The translations under genes were made by a program, and so were the position numbers. A stretch of DNA of 64,000 nt from Saccharopolyspora hirsuta (GTDB taxonomy: Bacteria > Actinomycetota > Actinomycetes > Mycobacteriales > Pseudonocardiaceae). Positions 31,032-39,729 of this stretch are shown here, piece after piece (position 1 is the first letter of the stretch; every line of letters starts with the position of its first letter). The stretch covers positions 124,001 to 188,000 of the forward strand of contig NZ_VWPH01000012.1 of assembly GCF_008630535.1 (NCBI RefSeq). Reading direction: 5' to 3'. The notes below the pieces were generated by a model. The model was given only the letters and a program-made list of their open reading frames with translations. It did no database searches and had not been told where the DNA came from.

Positions 31032-32402
31032 GTGCCGCCCAAGAACGCCCGAGCCGCCCGCCCCGCCTTCCGCTGCGCCGACTGCGGCCACGAGGTCGCC
31101 AAGTGGGTCGGGCGCTGCCCGAGCTGCCAGGCGTGGGGCACCGTCGAGGAGGCCGCTCCGGCCCGCCCCGCGCTGGCCAAGGTCAGCGCCGGTGCCCCGG
31201 CCACCCCGGCGCGACCGATCGCCGAGGTCGACCTGGACTCGGCCCGCGCGGTGTCCACCGGCATCGGCGAGCTGGACCGGGTGCTCGGCGGCGGCATCGT
31301 GCCCGGCGCGGTCGTGCTGCTGGCCGGTGAGCCCGGAGTGGGCAAGTCCACACTGCTGCTGGAGGTCGCCCACCGCTGGGCCACCAACTCCGCGCGCGGC
31401 CCGTCGCTGTACGTCACCGGCGAGGAATCCGCAGGTCAGGTGCGATTGCGCGCGGAGCGGACGGATTCGGTGCACCCGCAGCTCTACCTGGGCGCGGAGA
31501 GCGACCTGTCCGCCGTGCTGGGGCACGTCGACGCGGTGCGGCCCGGCCTGCTGATCGTCGACTCGGTGCAGACCGTGCAGTCCCCGGACGCCGAGGGCAG
31601 CCCCGGCGGCGTCACCCAGGTCCGGGCGGTCACCACCGCGCTGGTGGCGCTGGCCAAGGAGCGCGGGCTGCCGGTGGTGCTGGTCGGGCACGTCACGAAG
31701 GACGGCGCGGTGGCCGGTCCGCGCGTGCTGGAGCACCTGGTCGACGTGGTGCTGCACTTCGAGGGCGACCGGCACTCGGCGCTGCGGATGCTGCGCGGGG
31801 TGAAGAACCGGTTCGGCCCCGCCGACGAGGTCGGCTGCTTCGAGCAGCGCGACGACGGCATCGCCGAGGTCCCCGACCCCTCCGGGCTGTTCATCAACCG
31901 GCAGGAGACCGTGGTCGACGGCACCGCGGTGACCGTCATGGTCGAGGGCAAGCGGCCGCTGCTGGTCGAGGTCCAGGCGCTGCTGATGCAGACCCAGATG
32001 GCGATGCCGCGCCGATCGGTCAGCGGGCTGGACTCGGCGCGCGTGTCGATGACGCTGGCCGTGCTGGGCAAGCACGGCAAGATCCCCACCAGCGAGTACG
32101 ACGTGTTCGCCGCGACGGTCGGCGGTCAGCGCGTCAGCGAGCCCGCCGCGGACCTCGCCGTCGCGCTGGCCATCGCGTCCTCGCGCAAGAGCAAACCGCT
32201 GCCGCCGAACCTGGTCGTGGTCGGCGAAGTGGGCCTGGCGGGCGAGATCCGCCGGGTCAACGGGGTCGGCCGCCGGCTGGCGGAGGCCGCGCGGCTGGGC
32301 TTCGATCGGGCGCTGGTGCCCCCGGACTCGGGTCCGCTGCCGAAGGGCGTGCGGGCCACGGTGGTGTCGAACATCGGCGACGCGCTCAAGATCGTGAGGT
32401 GA
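31032..32402 (+). CDS. radA: DNA repair protein RadA/Sms, 456 aa
   Basis: Zinc finger C15-x2-C18-x10-C29-x2-C32, Walker A GEPGVGKSTLLL, the RadA-specific VKNRFGP motif and a C-terminal Lon-like domain are all present. RadA is a branch-migration ATPase in recombination and processes D-loops. GTG at 31032 follows TAGCCT by six bases with no ribosome site, so it is probably leaderless. The stop overlaps the disA start, and RadA is known to interact with DisA. Confidence 0.96.
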   Translation: MPPKNARAARPAFRCADCGHEVAKWVGRCPSCQAWGTVEEAAPARPALAKVSAGAPATPARPIAEVDLDSARAVSTGIGELDRVLGGGIVPGAVVLLAGEPGVGKSTLLLEVAHRWATNSARGPSLYVTGEESAGQVRLRAERTDSVHPQLYLGAESDLSAVLGHVDAVRPGLLIVDSVQTVQSPDAEGSPGGVTQVRAVTTALVALAKERGLPVVLVGHVTKDGAVAGPRVLEHLVDVVLHFEGDRHSALRMLRGVKNRFGPADEVGCFEQRDDGIAEVPDPSGLFINRQETVVDGTAVTVMVEGKRPLLVEVQALLMQTQMAMPRRSVSGLDSARVSMTLAVLGKHGKIPTSEYDVFAATVGGQRVSEPAADLAVALAIASSRKSKPLPPNLVVVGEVGLAGEIRRVNGVGRRLAEAARLGFDRALVPPDSGPLPKGVRATVVSNIGDALKIVR

Positions 32403-33502
32403 CCATGAGCCACGAGGCGCTGCGCGCCACGCTGGCCCGGCTGGCGCCCGGCACCGCCCTGCGCGACGGCCTGGAGCGCATCCTGCGCGGCCGCACCGGC
32501 GGGCTGATCGTGCTCGGCTACGACCCGGCCGTGGAGGCGCTCTGCGACGGCGGTTTCCACCTGGACATCGAGTTCAGCGCCACCCGGCTGCGCGAGCTGT
32601 CCAAGATGGACGGCGCGGTGGTGCTGTCCACCGACGCCCGGCGGATCATGCGGGCGAACGTCCACCTGGTGCCCGACGCGAGCACGCCCACCGAGGAGTC
32701 CGGCACCCGGCACCGCACGGCGGAGCGCACCGCGATCCAGACCGGCTACCCGGTGGTGTCGGTGAGCCAGTCGATGAGCATCATCAGCGTCTACACGCAG
32801 GGCCACCGGCACGTGCTGATCGGCTCGCCCGAGATCCTGTCCCGCGCCAACCAGGCGCTGGCCACGCTGGAGCGCTACACCGCGCGGCTGGCCGAGGTCG
32901 CGCAGGCGCTGTCGGCGCTGGAGATCGAGGACTACGTGACGCTGCGCGACGCGATGACCGTCGTGCAGCGGATGGAGATGGTGCGGCGGATCGCCGACGA
33001 GATCGAGGGCGACGTGGTCGAGCTCGGCGGGGACGGTCGGCTGATCGAGCTGCAGCTCGACGAGCTGGTCGGCCCGCTGCGCGACGCCCGGCGCGGCCGC
33101 GACGGCATCGACCTGGACCGCGAGCTGATCGTGCAGGAGTACCTGCCCACCAGCGGTGCGATGCCGACGTCGGAGCAGGTGAGCGCGGCGCTGCGCAAGC
33201 TCGACGCGACCGAGCTGCTGGACCTGACCGCGATCGCCGCCGCCTTCGGCTACCCGGACACCCCGGAGGCCCTGGACCAGCACCTGAGCCCGCGCGGTTA
33301 CCGCCTGCTGGCCCGGGTCCCGCGGCTGCCCGCGACGGTTCGACGCCGGATCGTGGAGCACTTCGGTTCGCTGCAGCGGCTGCTCGCCGCGACGGTGGAC
33401 GAACTGCGCGAGGTGGACTCGCTCGGCGAGGCCCAGGCCCGCCTGGTCCGCGAAGGACTGTCCCGGCTGGCCGAGTCCTCCATCGTGGACCCCTTCGCCT
33501 GA
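32399..33502 (+). CDS. disA: diadenylate cyclase DisA (c-di-AMP synthase), 367 aa
   Basis: DisA condenses two ATP to c-di-AMP and scans DNA. The DAC catalytic motifs are D71-G-A and R104-H-R (KMDGAVVLS, SGTRHRTAER). A helical linker and a C-terminal HhH DNA-binding domain (LRRVPRLPAT-like, then LREVDSLGEAQARLVREG) follow. The GTG start overlaps the radA stop as GTGA; an ATG two codons downstream is also possible. It ends seven bases from a convergent gene. Confidence 0.96.
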   Translation: MTMSHEALRATLARLAPGTALRDGLERILRGRTGGLIVLGYDPAVEALCDGGFHLDIEFSATRLRELSKMDGAVVLSTDARRIMRANVHLVPDASTPTEESGTRHRTAERTAIQTGYPVVSVSQSMSIISVYTQGHRHVLIGSPEILSRANQALATLERYTARLAEVAQALSALEIEDYVTLRDAMTVVQRMEMVRRIADEIEGDVVELGGDGRLIELQLDELVGPLRDARRGRDGIDLDRELIVQEYLPTSGAMPTSEQVSAALRKLDATELLDLTAIAAAFGYPDTPEALDQHLSPRGYRLLARVPRLPATVRRRIVEHFGSLQRLLAATVDELREVDSLGEAQARLVREGLSRLAESSIVDPFA

Positions 33503-33509
33503 GGATCGG

Positions 33510-34094
33510 TCAGGGGACCAGGCGGAACTCGACCGGGGAGCTGTTCAGGGACGCGAGCCTGGCCACCACCCGGTACTGGCCCTCGGCGGCCTTGGTCTGG
33601 TCGGGGCCGCAGTCCGGGGTGGACGTCAGGCCGGACCACTCGACGTCGTTGCGGACCGACTGGCCGGGCTGCAGCAGCGGCTGCTCGTTGGTCGACTCCG
33701 CGTAGCAGTCGTTGCTGGACCACACGTGCTTGCCGGACTGCGACGTCACGGTCAGCTCGCGCAGCGTGCGGTTGGTGTCGCGCACGCAGGGGCGGTCGCC
33801 CGCGTTGGTGATCACGATGCTCATCGGAACCCGCTCGCCGACCCGGAACTCGGGGCGGGGCACCTCCGCGACCACCCGGATCACCTCGTCCGGGCACTGC
33901 TGCGGCGGTTCGTCCGCGGCGATCGCGACCGGCGGCCCCGGCGGCGGGGCGGCCTGCGGCTGCGGTCCCGATCCGCTCAGGAGCACCACCGCTCCCCAGC
34001 CGAGCAGGACGACCGCGAGCAGGACCGCGACGATCGCCACCACGCGGCGACGCCAGTACACCGCAGGCGGCAACGGCCCGTTCGGATCAAGCAC
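33510..34094 (-). CDS. membrane-anchored protein, Rv3587c-like, 194 aa
   Basis: One N-terminal transmembrane helix (about 16-38) follows a basic YWRRR start. A Pro-rich spacer then leads to an extracytoplasmic immunoglobulin-like domain with four cysteines (about 67, 102, 129 and 161). The position convergent with disA is that of M. tuberculosis Rv3587c, a conserved membrane protein of unknown function. GTG at 34094 is the start. It is probably a cell-wall protein. Confidence 0.75.
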   Translation of the reverse strand: MLDPNGPLPPAVYWRRRVVAIVAVLLAVVLLGWGAVVLLSGSGPQPQAAPPPGPPVAIAADEPPQQCPDEVIRVVAEVPRPEFRVGERVPMSIVITNAGDRPCVRDTNRTLRELTVTSQSGKHVWSSNDCYAESTNEQPLLQPGQSVRNDVEWSGLTSTPDCGPDQTKAAEGQYRVVARLASLNSSPVEFRLVP

Positions 34095-34288
34095 GGATCG
34101 ACAGTAACCCGGCGACTACTCCGAACAGACCCATCGATGATCACCTGATCGGGTGCAACTCGGCGATTTCGCCCCACCGGGCCGGAACCGCTCCGGCGGA
34201 GCGGGCGGACGGCCGGAGGCGGGTTGCCGCCAGGCGATCGGTGGCGATAGCGGGTCGGGTTGGGGCGGAGGGGTGCGGTTTCGGACGC

Positions 34289-34440
34289 GGCTGGGTTTGG
34301 GTTCGAAGCGGTGGGGGGTCGGCTTGGGGAGGCTGCAATTTCAATCGAAATTGCGTCGTTCTCGACGAAACCTGCAGTGGTGCGGTGGGCAATTTCAATC
34401 GAAATTGCAGTCGTCACCACCCCTCCGACGGCCGTCCTCG
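34289..34440. repeat. composite intergenic repeat, copy 1
   Basis: GCTGGGTTTGGGTTCGAAGC and GTCGGCTTGGGG lead into palindromes GCAATTTCAATCGAAATTGC at 34335-34354 and again at 34389-34408, then CAGTCGTCACCACCCCTCC. The same order with few changes is found at 42784-42880. The 569-bp gap 34095-34663 holds no supported gene. It also has a second CACCACCCCTCCGATGG at about 34487 and a GGTCGTGGTCGTTCCGGGGC that recurs near 42951. Confidence 0.75.
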
Positions 34441-34663
34441 TGGTCTCCCCGCAGCGCGCGGGCGGCCAGGTTCATTGCTGCAGGCATCACCACCCCTCCG
34501 ATGGTCGTGGTCGTTCCGGGGCGGGACCTGGGGTTGGAGGTTCGGGATCGCGGTGATGGCGTGTGGGGCTTGGTGTGCTGGGGTTGGTTTCGGTGGTGAC
34601 TGTGCGTGGTTGGGCGGGCGTGGTTTTTCGCCGGATCCGGGGCCTGGCAGGATCGGTCGTGCC

Positions 34664-35569
34664 ATGAAGAGCTCTGCTGCGAACCCCGTTGCCCCGCCGT
34701 TGAACCCGGTTGAGCTGATCGACTGGTTCACCGCCACCGCTCGACCGCTGCCGTGGCGCGCGCCCGGTACCACGGGGTGGGGCGTGCTGGTCAGCGAGAC
34801 GATGTTGCAGCAGACGCCGGTCAACCGGGTCCAGCCGATCTGGGAGGAGTGGATGCGGCGGTGGCCGCGGCCCTCCGACCTGGCCGCCGAGCCGCAGGGC
34901 GAGGTGGTGCGCGCCTGGGGCAAGCTCGGCTACCCGCGCCGCGCGCTGCGCCTGCACGAGGCCGCCGCGACCATCGCGGCCGAGCACGGCGACGTCGTCC
35001 CGTCGGACGTGGACACCCTGCTCGCGCTGCCGGGCGTGGGCGCCTACACCGCGCGCGCCGTGGCCGCCTTCGCCTACGGCAAGCGCGCTCCGGTGGTCGA
35101 CACGAACGTGCGGCGCGTGGTGGCGCGCGCCGTGCACGGCGCCGGGGACGCCGGGCCGCCGTCGACCAAGCGGGACCTCGCCGACGTCGACGCCCTGCTC
35201 CCGGCCGACGACGCCTCGGCGGCGAAGCTCTCCGCGGCGCTGATGGAGCTCGGGCAGGTCGTGTGCACGGTGGGCTCGCCGCTGTGCGAGTCGTGCCCGA
35301 TCGCGCACGACTGCGCTTGGCAGCACGCCGGGCGACCGGCCTACGCGGGCCCCCCGAAGAAGGTGCAGAAGTTCGCGGGCACCGACCGCCAGGTGCGCGG
35401 CAAGCTGCTCGACGTGCTGCGCGGGTCGTCGGGCCCGGTGCTGCGCGAGCAGCTGGACGCGGTGTGGTCCGACGCCGGGCAGCGCGACCGCTGCCTGGAC
35501 TCGCTGCTGGTGGACGGGCTGGTCGAGCAGACCGACGACGGCCGCTTCGCGCTGCCCGGGGAGCACTGA
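34664..35569 (+). CDS. mutY: adenine DNA glycosylase MutY, 301 aa
   Basis: The HhH-GPD fold is clear: WGVLVSETMLQQTPVNRVQP, the LPGVGAYTARAVAAFAYG hairpin and the catalytic Asp in VVDTNVRRV. The 4Fe-4S cluster cysteines are C-x6-C-x2-C-x5-C (CTVGSPLCESCPIAHDC). It removes adenine opposite 8-oxoguanine. It is shorter than E. coli MutY because the C-terminal 8-oxoG-recognition domain is reduced, as in other actinobacteria. The ATG at 34664 gives a good N-terminus. Confidence 0.94.
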   Translation: MKSSAANPVAPPLNPVELIDWFTATARPLPWRAPGTTGWGVLVSETMLQQTPVNRVQPIWEEWMRRWPRPSDLAAEPQGEVVRAWGKLGYPRRALRLHEAAATIAAEHGDVVPSDVDTLLALPGVGAYTARAVAAFAYGKRAPVVDTNVRRVVARAVHGAGDAGPPSTKRDLADVDALLPADDASAAKLSAALMELGQVVCTVGSPLCESCPIAHDCAWQHAGRPAYAGPPKKVQKFAGTDRQVRGKLLDVLRGSSGPVLREQLDAVWSDAGQRDRCLDSLLVDGLVEQTDDGRFALPGEH

Positions 35570-36084
35570 TGGCGCACGCGCTGGTCTTCTTCTTCGACGA
35601 CCGCACCGAGTCGGAGATCCGCGGCCTGTGGCGGCGGCTGGACGGCGCAGGGGTCCCGAGCCCGGCGGGCAAGCACCGCCCGCACGTGACCCTGGCCGCG
35701 GCGGGGAGCATCCCGGCCGCCGCGCGCAAGGCGGTGCGCACCGAGCTGGAGCTGCTGTCCATCCCGGACCTGTGGCTGCACACGCTCGGCACGTTCCCCG
35801 GCGAGGACCGGACGCTGCTGCTCGGCGCGGTGGTGGACGCCGAGCTCTTGGCGGTGCACTCGGCGGTGCACGACGCGCTGGCGGGCCGGGTGCAGAACCC
35901 GTCGGCCTACTACTTCCCCGGGGCGTGGATCCCGCACTGCACCCTCGCCCAGGGCATCACCGACGACCAGCTCGCAACGGGCTTCCGCACCCTCCAGCCG
36001 CCGGAAGCCGTCCGCGCGGCGATCAGCGAGGTATCCATCCTCGACACCCGCACCGGAGACACCGAGACCGTCCTGACCCGCTGA
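35569..36084 (+). CDS. 2H phosphoesterase (2'-5' RNA ligase-like), 171 aa
   Basis: The two HxT motifs of the 2H superfamily are HVT in KHRPHVTLA (about 40) and HCT in WIPHCTLAQ (about 126), set in a symmetric alpha/beta fold. These enzymes hydrolyse 2'-5' or cyclic phosphodiesters in RNA or nucleotides. The start ATG overlaps the mutY stop (TGATG), so it is co-translated with mutY. The substrate is unknown. The array of palindromes begins seven bases after its stop. Confidence 0.85.
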   Translation: MAHALVFFFDDRTESEIRGLWRRLDGAGVPSPAGKHRPHVTLAAAGSIPAAARKAVRTELELLSIPDLWLHTLGTFPGEDRTLLLGAVVDAELLAVHSAVHDALAGRVQNPSAYYFPGAWIPHCTLAQGITDDQLATGFRTLQPPEAVRAAISEVSILDTRTGDTETVLTR

Positions 36085-36090
36085 CCACCA

Positions 36091-36272
36091 CAGTTTCAAT
36101 CGAAACTGCGATCCCCCCGAAGCCCCAACCACAGTTTCAGTTGAAACCGCAGATCCCCCGAGGGCTCGACGACAGTTTCAGTTGAAACCGTGGGTCCTCC
36201 GAGGGGTCGAGCACAGTTTCAATTGAAACTGCAGTCCCACCGAAGGCTCGAACACGGTTTCAATTGAAACTG
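36091..36272. repeat. tandem array of five palindromes with exact 41-bp period
   Basis: Units begin at 36091, 36132, 36173, 36214 and 36255. Each starts with C(A/G)GTTTCA(A/G)(T)(C/T)GAAAC(T/C)G, an 18-bp palindrome. The 23-bp intervals are also related (CC/CC-GA-GG-CTCGA-CA in units 2-4). The units diverge in the intervals more than in the palindromes. Because the intervals resemble one another it is not a CRISPR array. It may be a multi-site operator or a terminator array after the mutY operon. Confidence 0.9.
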
Positions 36273-36407
36273 TGGTTCCGCTGGGGGCGGGGCGGGACTT
36301 CGTTCCGCCGGTCCGCGGAGTCGCGGGGCGGTTCGTTCACCCTTTGCGGGGACACCACTGGCGTGTCGGGGCACGACGCTCCGGGGAGTGCGGAGAACAT
36401 CCGCGAG

Positions 36408-36441
36408 TTCAATGGAAATCAGGTCTCCGATTTCCATTGAA
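36408..36441. repeat. TTCAATGGAAATC inverted repeat
   Basis: TTCAATGGAAATC (36408-36420) and GATTTCCATTGAA (36429-36441) are exact complements around eight bases. The same sequence forms the 21-bp-arm palindrome at 60620-60663. It stands 160 bp upstream of the ABC gene at 36602. The remainder of 36273-36601 shows nothing else. Confidence 0.75.
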
Positions 36442-36601
36442 ATCGGGCGGAACCGCAGCGCCGCGGCGCGCACGAGGTCCAGGGGCCGGGGACCTAGCCA
36501 GGACTCCCGGTCCATAGTGGACGCCGTTGGCGATCACGAGTTGCCGAGTGCTGGGGTTGCCGCCACTTTTGGATCGGCACCCGCACCCGGCAGGAGGACG
36601 C

Positions 36602-37282
36602 ATGGATGTCGACGGCGTGAGCATCCTCGCCCGCGGGATCGCCGCCAAGGGGCCGGAAGGCGTCGTGTTCGCCAACCTCGACCTGCAGGTCTCCGCCGGG
36701 GCGCTCGCCGTGGTGGCCGGTCCCGGCGGCACCGGGCGGACCTCGCTGCTGCTCGCGCTGTCCGGGCGGCTCCCGCTGATCACCGGCTACCTGGACGTCT
36801 CCGGGCACGTGCTGCCCGCCCAGGCCAAGGCGGTGCAGCAGCTGATCCGCCCGGCCCGGCTGCGGCCGGGCTACGAGCTGGAGGACAAGCACCGGGTCAA
36901 GGAGGCGATCCTGGAGCGCCGCCTGATCAGCGGCGCCTCCGACCGCGACATCGACGCCGCGCTCTCCCTGGTCGGCCTGGCGCCCGACCGGTCCGCGCTG
37001 GTCGGCGACCTGCACCCGGCCGACCAGCTGCTGCTCGCGGTGGCGCTGGCGGTCGCGCCCTCCCCCGCCGGGATCCTCGTCGACGACGTCGACGTCGGGC
37101 TGCCGCTGCCCTCCCGCGCCCGGGTGTGGGCGGCGCTGCACGAGGTGACCCGGACCGGGATGACGGTGCTGGCCAGCGCCGCGGACGCGCCCTCCGGGGA
37201 CGTCGAGGTGATCCACCTCCCGGCCCGCGAGCAGGACTGGCCGACCGATGTGTTCGACCTGCTGGAGGAGGACACGCCGTGA
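36602..37282 (+). CDS. degenerate ABC-type ATP-binding protein paired with a YhgE/Pip exporter, 226 aa
   Basis: The fold follows an ABC nucleotide-binding domain, but its key motifs are altered: Walker A is GPGGTGRTS (Arg for the catalytic Lys), the signature LSGGQ is replaced by LHPADQ, and Walker B reads ILVDDVDVG without the catalytic Glu. AGGAGG precedes the ATG at 36602. The stop overlaps the start of the membrane protein as GTGA. It probably binds the exporter but may not hydrolyse ATP by the usual route. Confidence 0.75.
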   Translation: MDVDGVSILARGIAAKGPEGVVFANLDLQVSAGALAVVAGPGGTGRTSLLLALSGRLPLITGYLDVSGHVLPAQAKAVQQLIRPARLRPGYELEDKHRVKEAILERRLISGASDRDIDAALSLVGLAPDRSALVGDLHPADQLLLAVALAVAPSPAGILVDDVDVGLPLPSRARVWAALHEVTRTGMTVLASAADAPSGDVEVIHLPAREQDWPTDVFDLLEEDTP

Positions 37283-39219
37283 AAGCGTTCAACCTGGCCT
37301 GGCTGGAGCTGCGGCGCTTCCGCGGACCGCTGCGCCGCCTCGTGCCGCTGGTGCTGGTGCTGGTCCCGCTGCTGTACGGCTCGCTGTACCTGTGGTCGAA
37401 CTGGGACCCCTACGGCAAGTTGGGCCAGGTGCCGGTCGCGGTGGTGAACTCCGACCTGCCGGTGGACGCCCGCGGCGAGCACATCAACGCCGGTGAGCAG
37501 TTCGTCCAGCAGATCAAGGCGACCGACACCTTCGACTGGCACTTCGTGGACGCCGCCGACGCCCGGCGCGGGCTGGAGGAGGGCACCTACTACTTCACCA
37601 TCGAGGTGCCCGCGGACTTCAGCGCCCGGCTGGCCACCGCGGCGGACCGCAACCCGGAGCGGGCGGCGCTGCACATCGTCAAGAACGACGCCAACGGCTT
37701 CATCGTCGGGATCATGGCCGACACGGTGAAGACCGAGCTGCAGAACCAGATCAACGCCGCCGCGCACGCCACCTACGCCCGCGCGCTCTACGGCGAGCTG
37801 GACCAGGCGCGGGAGAAGCTGCAGCTGGCGTCGGAGGCGTCCAAGCAGCTGGTCGAGGGCACCGAGCTGAGCAAGCAGGGCACGGCCGCGCTCACCACCG
37901 GGCTCGGCGGCGTGCGGGACGGCACCGGCGAGATCGCCCGCGGCGTGCGGAGCGTCTCGGACGCGAGCGCCCAGCTGGACCAGCAGCTGACCGCGATCAC
38001 CGACTTCACCGCGGAGCGGCTGCCCGGCGCGGTGAACGCGCTGGTCAACGCGAGCAACATCGCGGTCAACAGCCTGAGCGCGATCAAGACGACCACCGGG
38101 TTCCTCAGCCAGCGGGCCGCCGAGGGGCGTGCTGCCGTCGAGGAGCTCGGCCAGAAGCACCCCGACATCGAGCAGGACTCCGCCTACCAGCGCGCGCTGG
38201 ACATCTCCCGCAAGATCGCCGACTCCGCGGCCACCGCCGACGGCGACGCGCAGAAGGCGCTGGCCACCGCGCAGGACGCCAACCGGCAGGCGCTCGCGCT
38301 GCAGAACAACCTCGGCCCGCTGCAGAACCAGGTCCGCGCGATCACCGCACCGGCCGACGCGCTGCGCGCGGGCACCGCGGAGCTGGCCGGTGGCAGCAAC
38401 GGCATCACGAACGGGCTGAACACGCTGGCCGCGAGCAGCGGCGTGCTGCACACCGGGGCCGGGCAGCTCAACGACGGCGCGAAGTCGCTGCAGGGGCTGG
38501 TCGACGACACGCTGGGCAAGATCCCGCCGACGAACCCGACCGAGGTCGCCCGGGCCGCCGACGTGCTGGGCTCGCCGACCGAGATCCACGTGGACAACAT
38601 CAACCCGGCGCACGTCTACGGGCGCGGGCTGGCGCCGTTCTTCTTCGCCATCGCGCTGTGGGTGTTCGGCCTGTTCGCGTACCTGCTGCTCAAGCCGGTG
38701 AACCAGCGGGCGATGGCGGACCGGGTGAGCGCATGGACGATCGCGCTGGCCGGGTTCCTGCCCGCCGCCGCGCTGGGCGCGCTCGGCGGGTTCGTGCTGT
38801 ACGCGGTGGTCGACTTCGGGCTCGGGCTGGACCCGGTGCACCTGTGGTGGACGCTCGGGCTGGTGGCGCTCGCCGCGCTCGCGTTCGTGGCGATCGACCA
38901 CTTCCTGCGCACCGCGCTGGGCGCGGTCGGCGACCTGCTGTCGCTGGTGCTGCTGATCATCCAGCTCACCGCCTCCGGCGGGCTGTACCCGATGGAGACC
39001 GCGCCGGTGCCGTTCCAGGCGGTGCACCCGTTCCTGCCGATGAGCTACCTGGTGGACGGGCTGCGGGTGACGATCTCCGGCGGCGAGGTGCAGCACCTGC
39101 TGCAGGACGTGGTGGTGCTGGCCGGGTTCCTGGTGGTCTTCCTGCTGCTGACCACGCTGGTCGTGCAGCGCCAGCGCACCTGGTCGGTGGCCCGCCTGCA
39201 CCCGCAGATCGAGCTGTAG
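37279..39219 (+). CDS. YhgE/Pip-domain membrane protein, 646 aa
   Basis: One N-terminal transmembrane helix (about 14-36), then a large extracytoplasmic region (40-450) beginning VAVVNSDLPVDARGEHINAG, the YhgE/Pip motif. It is followed by long coiled-coil repeats (GLGGVRDGTGEIARGV, ELAGGSNGITNGLNTL). Five C-terminal helices (455-630) resemble an ABC-2 permease, including LIIQLTASGGLYPMET. Such proteins relate to phage-infection protein Pip and export systems. GTG start overlaps the ATPase stop. Cargo is unknown. Confidence 0.85.
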   Translation: MKAFNLAWLELRRFRGPLRRLVPLVLVLVPLLYGSLYLWSNWDPYGKLGQVPVAVVNSDLPVDARGEHINAGEQFVQQIKATDTFDWHFVDAADARRGLEEGTYYFTIEVPADFSARLATAADRNPERAALHIVKNDANGFIVGIMADTVKTELQNQINAAAHATYARALYGELDQAREKLQLASEASKQLVEGTELSKQGTAALTTGLGGVRDGTGEIARGVRSVSDASAQLDQQLTAITDFTAERLPGAVNALVNASNIAVNSLSAIKTTTGFLSQRAAEGRAAVEELGQKHPDIEQDSAYQRALDISRKIADSAATADGDAQKALATAQDANRQALALQNNLGPLQNQVRAITAPADALRAGTAELAGGSNGITNGLNTLAASSGVLHTGAGQLNDGAKSLQGLVDDTLGKIPPTNPTEVARAADVLGSPTEIHVDNINPAHVYGRGLAPFFFAIALWVFGLFAYLLLKPVNQRAMADRVSAWTIALAGFLPAAALGALGGFVLYAVVDFGLGLDPVHLWWTLGLVALAALAFVAIDHFLRTALGAVGDLLSLVLLIIQLTASGGLYPMETAPVPFQAVHPFLPMSYLVDGLRVTISGGEVQHLLQDVVVLAGFLVVFLLLTTLVVQRQRTWSVARLHPQIEL

Positions 39220-39222
39220 CTG

Positions 39223-39268
39223 GTCGTGAGCGGGGATGGTCGCAAGGACCACCATCGCCGCTCACGAC
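39223..39268. terminator. palindrome after the YhgE/Pip gene
   Basis: GTCGTGAGCGGGGATGGT pairs imperfectly with ACCACCATCGCCGCTCACGAC around CGCAAGG, four bases after the stop. It shares the GTCGTGAG/CTCACGAC ends of the hairpins at 21231 and 46194. Confidence 0.65.
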
Positions 39269-39308
39269 GAGGTCGCCGATCACACCGATGGGCTCGTAGT
39301 CTGGCTAC

Positions 39309-39617
39309 ATGGCTGTTGTGAAGATCAATGCGATCGAGGTTCCCGAAGGCGCTGGTCCGGAGCTGGAGAAGCGGTTCGCCTCGCGGCACGGTTCGGTGGA
39401 CAGCGCGCCGGGCTTCCTCGGGTTCGAGCTGCTGCGCCCGGTGAAGGGCGACAACCGCTACTTCGTCTACACGAAGTGGGAGTCCGAGGAGGCGTTCCAG
39501 GCCTGGGCGTCCGGCCCGGCGAAGGCCGCGCACGCCGGTGAGGCGAAGAACCCGGTCGCCTCCGGCTCCAGCCTGCTGGAGTTCGAGCTGGTCCAGGAGT
39601 CCTACCCGGAGAAGTGA
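39309..39617 (+). CDS. mhuD: haem-degrading monooxygenase MhuD, 102 aa
   Basis: A dimeric alpha/beta-barrel (antibiotic-biosynthesis-monooxygenase fold) protein, collinear with M. tuberculosis MhuD (Rv3592) throughout. The haem-site residues N7, W66 and H75 are all conserved (VVKINAIEVP, FQAWASGPAKAAHAG). MhuD opens haem to mycobilin and releases iron without CO. TAGTCT ends six bases before the ATG with no ribosome site, so it is leaderless. Its position near mutY matches the mycobacterial order. Confidence 0.92.
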   Translation: MAVVKINAIEVPEGAGPELEKRFASRHGSVDSAPGFLGFELLRPVKGDNRYFVYTKWESEEAFQAWASGPAKAAHAGEAKNPVASGSSLLEFELVQESYPEK

Positions 39618-39687
39618 CCCGCTGGTCAGCACTTCGGGTCGCCTGAGCGGCCCGAAGTGCGGGCCACCGTTTCCGCTGCTCACGGCA

Positions 39688-39729
39688 CGTGAGCGTTTTG
39701 CGGTGCCAGAGCACCGGAAAGTACTCACG
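39688..39729. repeat. palindromic repeat family A, copy 5
   Basis: CGTGAGCGTTTTGCGGTGCC...GGAAAGTACTCACG, flanked on the left by GTTTCCGCTG, between convergent mhuD and the endonuclease-like gene. Its right end includes that gene's stop codon. Confidence 0.75.

Noticed and set aside
34095..34663. Plus-strand ORFs upstream of mutY
   Set aside because: They are open only because of G/C composition and run through palindromic repeats; the MutY homology begins at 34664.
36091..36272. CRISPR array
   Set aside because: The repeats are palindromic, the period is right, but the intervals are similar to each other, vary like tandem-repeat copies, and no cas gene is near.
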